64,000 bases of DNA from JACVRW01 sp963808775. Its GTDB lineage: Bacteria > Actinomycetota > Thermoleophilia > Solirubrobacterales > Thermoleophilaceae. The notes beneath the pieces were generated by a model. It worked only from the letters and a program-made list of their open reading frames with translations. It was not told the DNA's origin and ran no database searches. How positions within the stretch are numbered: position 1 is the first letter of the stretch; every line of letters begins with the position of its first letter. Shown in pieces: positions 57,589-64,000 of this stretch. The stretch spans positions 434,001-498,000 of the forward strand of contig CAWEGR010000003.1 in the NCBI GenBank assembly GCA_963808775.1, given 5' to 3'. Both the position numbers and the translations under genes were made by a program.

Positions 57589-58751
57589 TCAGTGCTCCAT
57601 CGAGGCGTGCGGCGCGTTCTCCGTGGCGAGCACGCCGACCGCGCCCTTGACCATGTCGCCGAAGGCGTGCGTAACGAAGGGGTAGGTCCCCTCCGCGTCG
57701 AGCGTGAACTCGACCCAGCCGCCCTGCGACGGCGCCAGGTTGACGGTCTGCGCGTCGTGACCGGTGACGCCCTCGATGTGGGTCGTGTCGAACACCGTCC
57801 CGATCACGTGGAAGGCCGACCAGATCGACGGGCCCGAGTTGAGCACGAACATCCTGATCTTCTCGCCCTTCTTGACCATGATCGGCTTGGTCTTGTACTG
57901 CGCCGCGTAGCCGTTGAAGGCGATCACGTCGGGCTGCTTTGCCTCCATCTTCGACAGGTCGGCCTGGCCGCCGGGCTTGCCGATGTAGAACTCCTGCTGG
58001 TTGAACCACATCTCCTTGTCGACCGGCGCGAGGTTCTTCGGCTTGACGATCATCATGCCGACCATGCCGGCGCCCGTGTGGTGCAGGACCGGATCGGTCG
58101 CGCAGTGGTACATGAACACGCCGGGGTGCTCCGCCACGAACTCGAACGAGTGCTCGGCGCCGGGCGGAATCGTCTTGAAGGCCTCGCCCGGGTTGATCTC
58201 GGACGAGTGGTAGTCGATCGAGTGCGGCATGCGCACGTGCATCCGCTCCGTCGAGCCGTTGAAGAGGTTGATCTTCACCTTGTCGCCGACCTCGACGACC
58301 ATCGGCTCGGATACGCCCGTGCCGCGATGCTCGACGCCGTTGATCGCGTAGGACCAGACCTCGGTCGGCGCCAGGTCGTCGGAGACCTTGGTGACGTGCT
58401 CGTAGACGTCGACCTTGAAGGTCTTGACGGGGCCCGCGGGAATCGGGGGAAGCGACGGATCGACCCACTCGAACTTCTCGAACTTGACCCCCTTGGCCTC
58501 TGCGGCCGTGGGAGCAGCGGCGATCGTCGCCGATGCGTGGGTCGCGTGCGGTCCCGTCGGCGGAGTCGTCGCTTCTCCTTGTTCAGAACGCCACCCGGGA
58601 AGAACAGGACGCCGAGCACGATGCCGGCGACGATCGAGAGGATCCCGAACACGAGAGCGGCGTCGCGCAGGCGCTGACGCCGGCGGTTGGCACGCACGAG
58701 GCGCGCGGCCTCCAGCTCGGGGGACTCGGTCGGGTCTCCGATCAGGAACAT
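57589..58751 (-). CDS. Membrane-anchored NirK-like multicopper (two-cupredoxin) protein, one frameshift
   Basis: The ATG at 58751 is well placed after AAGGAGGAG. A cytoplasmic start (FLIGDPTESPELEAARLVRANRRRQRL) and a membrane helix (ALVFGILSIVAGIVLGVLFF) are followed by a frameshift near 58575 and a Thr/Ala-rich linker. Two cupredoxin domains follow: HVRMPHSIDYHSSEINPG (type 2 copper His and active-site Asp) and FMYHCATDPVLHHTGAGMVGM (type 1 copper Cys and His), then FHVIGTVFDTTHIEG and YPFVTHAFGDM. These are the residues expected in copper nitrite reductase. Whether it reduces nitrite cannot be told from sequence. Confidence 0.78.
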
Positions 58752-58771
58752 TTCCATCTCCTCCTTCGCGG

Positions 58772-59025
58772 CTAGAGCCCGGGGATGCGCTCGCGCATCC
58801 GCCTGCCCGCCTCGTCGTCGTCCATCACCGCGAACACGACGGTGAGGATCGTGGCCGTGACCGACGCCGATCAGCGCCAGGACCGCGGCCACCGCCCACA
58901 TGGAGCCGGTGAGGAGGAGGGCCATGCTGAAGACCACGAGGCCCGAGGGCGATGACCACCCCGGGCAGCAGACCGAGTCCGGTCTCCTCCATGATCGATG
59001 TGTCGTTGTGCAGTTCGTCGTTCAC
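58772..59025 (-). CDS. Small two-helix membrane protein upstream of the NirK-like gene, two frameshifts
   Basis: GTG at 59025 after AAAAGGAG. Across frames it reads NDELHNDTSIMEETGLGLLPGVVIA, then LVVFSMALLLTGSMWAVAAVLALIGVG, then ATILTVVFAVMDDDEAGRRMRERIPGL to a TAG at 58772. Two membrane helices and about 85 residues. Indels near 58938 and 58858 are required. It is directly upstream of the cupredoxin gene and likely works with it, perhaps as a membrane partner. Confidence 0.55.
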
Positions 59026-59179
59026 CGGAACTCCTTTTAGTCGTCGTGTCTGAGAGCATCGACTCCCGGCGCGGCGCGGTCATCCGGGATGCTGCGGCAG
59101 GCTTGCTGCGGCGAACTACGTAGAGACCATCGGGGTCTCGCCGGATGATCTGCGCGGGCGCCTGACCAAAGCTCCCGAC

Positions 59180-60157
59180 ATGACCCCGATCGCCCACGAG
59201 ACGTGGTTCACGGACATGACGCCGTCCGACTGGTCGTTCGCCTTCGAGGCCTCGACCCTCGCCCTGCTCGGCCTGGCCCTGGTCGTCACCCTCGCGGTGC
59301 GGCTGATCGCGACCCGCTTCCCGGGCGTGGACGTCCCGTTCCTGGGACGGCTCGCCCCGTGGATGCCGTTCGCGATCCGCATCCACCTCGCGGTGTCGCT
59401 CATCGGCCTGCTCTCGCTCGGCTTCTACCTGTCACCCGCGATGGATCTCGAGTGGAATCTCGCCGGGGTCGCTCTCGGCGCGACGATGGTCGCCGTGGCG
59501 GTCTCGATGGCCACGGGCTGGCACGCGCGCGCGGGAGCGCTGCTGCTGGTCGCCGCGGGCCCGATCGGGATGCTCGAGTTCGGCGTGTCGCCCGTGCTTC
59601 AGCGCTTCGACCTGCTCGGCCTCGCCTGCTTCGTGCTGCTGACGGGGGCGGGACGCTGGTCGGCGGACTATGAGTCCGGGGTCGCCGTCGAGCCCTCGCT
59701 CGACTCGCAGGCCCGCGCGATCTGGTCGCTGAGGGTCGCGGCGGGAGTGGCTCTGATCGTCGTCGCCTTCGTCGAGAAGCTCGCCAACCCTGAACTCGCG
59801 CTCCACTTCCTGGCGGAGCACCCCGACTTCAACATCGCGCAGCTGGTCGGCCTGCCACTGGGCGATCTCGAGTTCATACGCATCGCGGGCGCGATCGAGG
59901 TCCTGTTCGGGCTCCTGCTGATCTCCGGCGCGCTGCCGCAGGCCTGCGTGCTGATCGCCGGGATCCCGTTCAACGCGTCGCTCGCCTTCTTCGGGAGCGT
60001 CGAGCTGATGGGCCACCTGCCGATCTACGGCGCGATGCTCGTCCTGCTCGTCTACGGCTCAGATCCCCGGCTCCGTCCGGTCACCTCGAAGCTGTGGCCC
60101 TGGGGCCGTCCACAGATCGAGCCGCCGATCGCCGCACGCGGGGCGGCTTCCGGGTAG
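59180..60157 (+). CDS. DoxX-like polytopic membrane protein
   Basis: 325 residues with about eight hydrophobic helices. Residues in MPFAIRIHLAVSLIGLLSLGFYLSP, LLVAAGPIGMLEFGVSP, then ALIVVAFVEKLANPELALHFL and RIAGAIEVLFGLLLISGALP give the DoxX/quinol-oxidase-related pattern. It is divergent from the cupredoxin pair. A redox-related membrane role is possible but not shown. Confidence 0.65.
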   Translation: MTPIAHETWFTDMTPSDWSFAFEASTLALLGLALVVTLAVRLIATRFPGVDVPFLGRLAPWMPFAIRIHLAVSLIGLLSLGFYLSPAMDLEWNLAGVALGATMVAVAVSMATGWHARAGALLLVAAGPIGMLEFGVSPVLQRFDLLGLACFVLLTGAGRWSADYESGVAVEPSLDSQARAIWSLRVAAGVALIVVAFVEKLANPELALHFLAEHPDFNIAQLVGLPLGDLEFIRIAGAIEVLFGLLLISGALPQACVLIAGIPFNASLAFFGSVELMGHLPIYGAMLVLLVYGSDPRLRPVTSKLWPWGRPQIEPPIAARGAASG

Positions 60158-60168
60158 CTTCCCGAGAA

Positions 60169-60813
60169 GTGGCCGACTCGCCCGAGATCACGATCATCCT
60201 CGCGGACGACCACCCCGTGGTCCGCACCGGGCTGCGGATGCTGCTCGAGGCCGAGGACGATCTCGAGGTCGTGGCCGAGGCGGGCGACACCGAGGCCGCC
60301 CGCCGCGGAGTGCTCGGTCACAAGCCCACCGTGATCGTGCTCGACCTGAACATGCCGGGCGGCTCGAGCCTCGATGCGATCCCGGCGATGCGCGAGAGCT
60401 CGCCGGAGACCTCCGTGGTCGTGCTGACGATGCAGGAGGACCCGGCATTCGCGCGCGAGGCGCTGCGCGCGGGCGCCAGCGGCTACGTGTTGAAGCAGGC
60501 GGCCGGGACCGAGCTCGTGCAGGCGATCCGCGCCGCGGCGGGCGGCGGCACCTGGCTGAACCCGGAGCTCGGAGCGCGAATGGCGGCGGCACCGCTCAGC
60601 CCCACCGGTCCGCCGGGCGACCTCACCGATCGCGAGCTCGACGTCCTGCGCCTGATCGCCCTCGGGCATACGAACTCCGAGATCGCGGAGCAGCTCTACC
60701 TGAGCGTGCGCACGATCGAGACCCACCGCTCGCACATCCAGCAGAAGCTCGGGTTGTCGAAGCGCGCCGAGCTGGTCCGCTACGCGCTCGACAACGACCT
60801 GATCGAGCGCTAG
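60169..60813 (+). CDS. NarL/LuxR-family response regulator
   Basis: 214 residues from a GTG at 60169. Receiver domain with ILADDHPVVRTGLRMLLEAE, the phospho-Asp in VIVLDLNMPGGSSL and the Lys in GYVLKQAAG. The C-terminal LuxR helix-turn-helix is LTDRELDVLRLIALGHTNSEIAEQLYLSVRTIETHRSHIQQKLG. It follows the DoxX-like gene by 11 bp. The histidine kinase fragment at the window end belongs to the matching NarX/DesK kinase class and may be its partner. Confidence 0.92.
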   Translation: MADSPEITIILADDHPVVRTGLRMLLEAEDDLEVVAEAGDTEAARRGVLGHKPTVIVLDLNMPGGSSLDAIPAMRESSPETSVVVLTMQEDPAFAREALRAGASGYVLKQAAGTELVQAIRAAAGGGTWLNPELGARMAAAPLSPTGPPGDLTDRELDVLRLIALGHTNSEIAEQLYLSVRTIETHRSHIQQKLGLSKRAELVRYALDNDLIER

Positions 60814-60836
60814 CCGGGGACGCGCCGGGAGCGCCG

Positions 60837-61421
60837 ATGATCATCGACGAGCTGATGCCGCGCTTCGACGCGACGCGCGTGGACCACCTGATCGTCGACG
60901 CGCCCCTCGAGCGCGCGTACGACGCGGTCCTGCGCGCCGACTTCAACGAGGCCTTCGCGCGCAGCGTCCCGGTCCGCGCGCTGGTCGGCGTGCGCACGGC
61001 GATCGAGCGCGCGGCCGCGGCGGTGCGCGGGCTCGATCCGCCCGCTCCGCCCGAGCAACTCGAGCCGGCGCGCCTGGCCGACATGGAGACGCACGGCATG
61101 TACGTCCGCCTCGGGGAAGACCCGCCGCGCGAGATCGCCTTCGGGATGATCGGCCGCTTCTGGGGCGGCGAGACGCGCTGGGAGGAGATCGACGCGTCCG
61201 AGTTCGCCGGCTTCGACCGGAACGGATACGCGCGTATCGCCTGCAGCATCTCGCTGCGCCCATACGGCGAGACCCGCTCCCTGCTCTCCTACGAGGCGCG
61301 CACGCAGGCGACGGACGCGGAGTCGCGCCGGGCGTTTCTGCGCTACTGGCGCGTGGCCTCGCCGCTCGCGGGCGTCGTCCTGCGCGCCCAGCTCGGCGTG
61401 ATCGCCGACGAGGCCCGTTGA
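60837..61421 (+). CDS. SRPBCC-like protein of unknown function
   Basis: 194 residues. DELMPRFDATRVDHLIVDAPLERAYDAVLRADFNEAF, PPREIAFGMIGRFWGGETRWEEI and YGETRSLLSYEARTQATDAESRRAFLRYWRVASPLAGVVLRA. The overall pattern matches actinobacterial SRPBCC-like (DUF2867-type) proteins. 23 bp after the response regulator; ends 4 bp before the convergent oxidoreductase. Confidence 0.65.
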   Translation: MIIDELMPRFDATRVDHLIVDAPLERAYDAVLRADFNEAFARSVPVRALVGVRTAIERAAAAVRGLDPPAPPEQLEPARLADMETHGMYVRLGEDPPREIAFGMIGRFWGGETRWEEIDASEFAGFDRNGYARIACSISLRPYGETRSLLSYEARTQATDAESRRAFLRYWRVASPLAGVVLRAQLGVIADEAR

Positions 61422-61425
61422 GCGC

Positions 61426-62541
61426 TCAGCTCTCGTCCAGGAACTGCTGAAGCTCCTCGGCGGCGACCTTGCCGCCGGGCGAGAGGCTCGCGTCCGTCGA
61501 TGCCTCCGACTCCACGACCTCGTGGCCCTCGAGGCGCGCGTTCAGGTAGAGCGGGGCGGCGCCGGTATGCAGGATCCCGTGAACGACCGCGCGCAGCGGC
61601 TCGCGCTCCGAGGCCGCGCCGGCCAGCGCGGCGATCGAGGACGCGGCCGCGTCCGCCTGCTGGGCGCCGAGCCCTCCGTGCTTGATCGGGAAGTCCGTGG
61701 CGTCCCCCGCCGCGAAGACGTGCTCGTCGAGTCCGCGGACCCTGCAGTGCTCGTCGACCGGGATGAAGCCCTCGGCCGTGGCGGGTATCCCGCGCACGGG
61801 GTTGCCCTCGACCCGCGGCATCGCGACTATGCGCTCGGCCTCGAGCTCCGGGCCCGAGGGCGTGACGAGCACGCGCCGCGAGGCGGGCACCTCCGGGGAG
61901 GCTCCCGTGTGAAGCTCGACCCGCGCGCCGGCGAGCAGCTCCGCCAGCGCGTCGCTGATTCCCTTGCCGAGCTGCGCGAGCGGCGCGGGCTCCGGCGTGA
62001 CGAGGCCGACCCAGACGCCCTCCTCCCCCATGCTCGACGCGCGCTCTGCCGTCATCAGCGCGAGCTCGTAGGCGGGCAGCGGCCACGCCGGCCCCTCGGG
62101 CAGCACGAACGCGATGCTGCGCGTGTAGCCCTCCTCCACGTCCTGGACGATCCCGCGGAAGGTCTCGTCCGCGTTCGCGTCGTCGAACGTCGTGACGTGG
62201 TCGAAGGGCGTGCGCAGGCGCCCGCCGATCGCGAGCAGGAGGGCGTCGTAGGGCACGCTTGAACCGCCGCCGAGGTGCGCCGTCTGAGCGCCCGGCTCGA
62301 CCCACTCGAGCGTGTCCTCGAGGAGCTCTGCCCCGGTTCGCCGGGCGATCCGCGACAGCGGGTGGGTGGTCACCCGCCCGCGCGCGAATGGCTCGTCGAC
62401 GGCGAGCGGCCTCAGCCTCAGATCCGGCGACGGGCTCACGAGCGTGATGTCGAGCGCTTCACCGGCGAGCCTGCGGAGCCTCAGCAGGCCCTCGACCGCG
62501 GCGATCCCGCCGCCCGCTATCACGACATGGAAGCGGCTCAC
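61426..62541 (-). CDS. FAD-dependent pyridine nucleotide-disulfide oxidoreductase-like protein A
   Basis: 371 residues. FAD motif HVVIAGGGIAAVEGLLRL, SPSPDLRLRPLAVDEPF, then AFVLPEGPAWPLPAYELALMT, EGFIPVDEHCRVRG and VFAAGDATDFPIKHGGLGAQQADAAA. The fold is that of NDH-2/sulfide:quinone oxidoreductases, but no redox Cys pair is seen. It shares about the whole length with the divergent gene at 62650, so the two form a paralogous pair around a 108-bp promoter region. Confidence 0.83.
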   Translation of the reverse strand: MSRFHVVIAGGGIAAVEGLLRLRRLAGEALDITLVSPSPDLRLRPLAVDEPFARGRVTTHPLSRIARRTGAELLEDTLEWVEPGAQTAHLGGGSSVPYDALLLAIGGRLRTPFDHVTTFDDANADETFRGIVQDVEEGYTRSIAFVLPEGPAWPLPAYELALMTAERASSMGEEGVWVGLVTPEPAPLAQLGKGISDALAELLAGARVELHTGASPEVPASRRVLVTPSGPELEAERIVAMPRVEGNPVRGIPATAEGFIPVDEHCRVRGLDEHVFAAGDATDFPIKHGGLGAQQADAAASSIAALAGAASEREPLRAVVHGILHTGAAPLYLNARLEGHEVVESEASTDASLSPGGKVAAEELQQFLDES

Positions 62542-62649
62542 CGGCGGCAGGCTACCCGCTGCGGGAAATCACTGAGCGGAACGGGTTCCTTACACCGATG
62601 ATGGATGGCGCCCATGCGGCGATTCTTCAGGGGGATGAAGGAGAACGCC

Positions 62650-63807
62650 ATGAGGGTCACAATCGTCGGAGGCGGAGTCGCAGCGCTGGAGGCGATGCTC
62701 GCTCTGCACCACATTGCCGAGGATCGTGTGGACGTCGAGCTGGTCACCCCGACGCCCGAGTTCGAGTATCGGCCGCTGTCGGTGGCCGAGCCGTTCGGGC
62801 TCGGCAAGGTCCGCAAGTTCGACATCGTGCGCCTGGCGCGCATGAGCGGCACGCGCATGCACCTCGCCGGCGTCGCGGCGGTCCATCCCGGTGAGCACTG
62901 CGTCGAGACCTGGGACGGCCGCTCGCTCTCCTACGACGTGCTCATGCTCGGGATCGGCGCCACGCCGGTCCCCGCGCTCCCGGGCGCGGTCACGATCAAG
63001 GGCCCGGGCTACACGGGTCGCTTCCGCACCCTCCTGCGCGAGCTCGAGCAGCACAAGCTTCACCGCCTCACCTTCGCCGTTCCCGCCGGCGGCTCATGGC
63101 CGCTGCCGCTCTACGAGCTCGCCCTGATGACCGGCAAGCACGTGCGCGACCGCGGGCTGCGCAAGGTCGAGATCTCGCTCGTCACCCCCGAGGCGGCGCC
63201 GCTCGAGCTGTTCGGGCCGCGTGCGTCCGAGGCGGTGTCGGCACTGCTCGCCGAGCGCGGCATCGCGCTCCACACGCAGACGACGCCGATCGAGGCGGCC
63301 GACGACGAGCTGCGCATCGTGAACGGCGACCCGCTGCCCGCTGAGGCGGTGGTGAGCCTGCCGCGTCTGCGCGGGCCCTACCTTCCTGGCCTCCCGCATG
63401 ACGGCGACGGCTTCATCCCGGTCGACGCCCACGGCTACGTCGGCGACGAGCTCGACGTGTACGCCGCCGGCGATGCGACGACCTGCCCGATCAAGCAGGG
63501 CGGCGTGGCCGCTCAGCTGGCGGATGCCGCCGCGGAGGCGATCGCCGCCCGCGCGGGCGCCGCGATCGACCCGCAGCCGTTCCGCCCGGTCCTGCGCGGG
63601 CTGCTGCTCACCGGCAGCGAGCCGCGCTACATGCGCAACGAGGTCTACGGCCAGACGCAGGACGACACCGTCTCGGAGCACGCGCTCTGGTGGCCCCCCG
63701 GCAAGATCGCCGGCCATTACCTCGCGCCCGCCCTTGCCCTCGGCGAGCTCGACGTGCCCTCGAGCGCCGTCCCGGTCGACGTCGGCCTAGAGGTGGCGGG
63801 CCGGTAG
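62650..63807 (+). CDS. FAD-dependent pyridine nucleotide-disulfide oxidoreductase-like protein B
   Basis: 385 residues from the ATG at 62650, chosen because GAAGGAG lies seven bases upstream and the FAD motif VTIVGGGVAALEAML starts right away. It continues with TPTPEFEYRPLSVAEPF, AVPAGGSWPLPLYELALMTG, VSLPRLRGPYLPGLPHDGDGFIPVD and VYAAGDATTCPIKQGGVAAQLADAAA. It is a paralogue of the divergent protein A. It probably uses a nucleotide or quinone; the partner is unknown. The end overlaps the kinase gene by 21 bp. Confidence 0.83.
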   Translation: MRVTIVGGGVAALEAMLALHHIAEDRVDVELVTPTPEFEYRPLSVAEPFGLGKVRKFDIVRLARMSGTRMHLAGVAAVHPGEHCVETWDGRSLSYDVLMLGIGATPVPALPGAVTIKGPGYTGRFRTLLRELEQHKLHRLTFAVPAGGSWPLPLYELALMTGKHVRDRGLRKVEISLVTPEAAPLELFGPRASEAVSALLAERGIALHTQTTPIEAADDELRIVNGDPLPAEAVVSLPRLRGPYLPGLPHDGDGFIPVDAHGYVGDELDVYAAGDATTCPIKQGGVAAQLADAAAEAIAARAGAAIDPQPFRPVLRGLLLTGSEPRYMRNEVYGQTQDDTVSEHALWWPPGKIAGHYLAPALALGELDVPSSAVPVDVGLEVAGR

Positions 63808-64000
63808 CTCGGCACGCACGGTCGTGCCGGATCCCACGGTCGACTTGACCGTGAGGCGGCCGTCCACGAGGGCCACGCGCTCCTCCATCCCGATCAGCCC
63901 GAAGCCGCGCTCCACGGCGTCGCGCTCGAACCCGCTGCCGTCGTCGGTCACCTCGACCACGAGCGTCTCGCCCCTCTCCTCGACGCACACCCGGACATGC
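63787..64000 (-). CDS. Sensor histidine kinase, C-terminal end only (5' part beyond window)
   Basis: About 70 residues are visible: VEVTDDGSGFERDAVERGFGLIGMEERVALVDGRLTVKSTVGSGTTV. These are the G1 and G2 boxes of a HATPase domain of the NarX/DesK (HisKA_3) type, where GLIGM(E/R)ER is typical. Likely partner of the NarL-type regulator at 60169. Confidence 0.85.
   Translation of the reverse strand, partial: HVRVCVEERGETLVVEVTDDGSGFERDAVERGFGLIGMEERVALVDGRLTVKSTVGSGTTVRAELPARHL

Overview
The window is very GC-rich with dense, overlapping genes, GTG/TTG starts and short divergent spacers. An aerobic form I CO dehydrogenase cluster, YHS-tagged proteins and actinobacterial-type families point to an actinobacterium, most likely class Thermoleophilia (inferred from gene style, not from a marker gene). 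No rRNA gene or CRISPR array was seen; the only RNA gene found is a tRNA-His.

Layout. 1-3.2 kb: a truncated iron-uptake (EfeO-like) lipoprotein gene behind a DtxR-like palindrome, then an OmpR-type two-component system. 3.2-11.8 kb: a secreted protein with six helical repeats, a DHA2 exporter, DUF2461, a glycosyltransferase, a YdjM-like membrane protein, a CBS-regulated pyrophosphatase, a PLP decarboxylase and a flavin monooxygenase. 11.9-17.6 kb: tRNA-His followed by a 5.7-kb island bounded by a 37-bp copy of the tRNA 3' end. The island carries a MerR/MerT-like metal cassette, decayed ynfA and MFS genes, phage-like genes and small secreted proteins. 17.7-21.8 kb: a large secreted Ig/ZU5-like protein, a sulfotransferase and a small ferredoxin-like-fold protein.

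21.8-34.0 kb: a CO dehydrogenase locus. A divergent XdhC gene faces a run of five tiny single-pass membrane proteins, followed by coxM, coxS-coxL (AYRCSFR active-site loop, form I), an XdhC-YHS protein, a MocA-like cytidylyltransferase, MoxR (CoxD), a VWA protein (CoxE), a Cys-rich micro-protein and a free-standing fragment-like homologue of the CoxL C-terminal region. Then come YceI, CoxG and a zinc-ribbon protein. The start and stop codons overlap almost throughout, so it reads as one operon of about 10 kb.

34.5-46.2 kb: a 5.83-kb direct tandem duplication. Each unit holds cupin, acetate kinase, phosphoketolase, an EthD-like protein and an M1 peptidase. Xfp plus AckA form a route from sugar phosphates to acetyl-phosphate, acetate and ATP. 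46.2-50 kb: an ArsR-SRPBCC pair with an operator inside the promoter, a class III cyclase-YHS fusion and an MmgE/PrpD protein. 50-55 kb: one very large secreted subtilase broken by several frameshifts. 55-64 kb: UDP-glucuronate decarboxylase, glucose dehydrogenase, a membrane-anchored NirK-like cupredoxin protein with a small membrane partner, a DoxX-like protein, a NarL regulator, two divergent FAD oxidoreductase paralogues and the end of a histidine kinase.

About twenty genes are interrupted by single-base frameshifts, unevenly spread, while neighbouring stretches are clean. Some may be real decay (the island), but intact-looking operon genes (MoxR, VWA, ackA, xfp, subtilase) are also hit, so residual assembly indels are likely. 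Coordinates of such genes are given as the reconstructed full extent.
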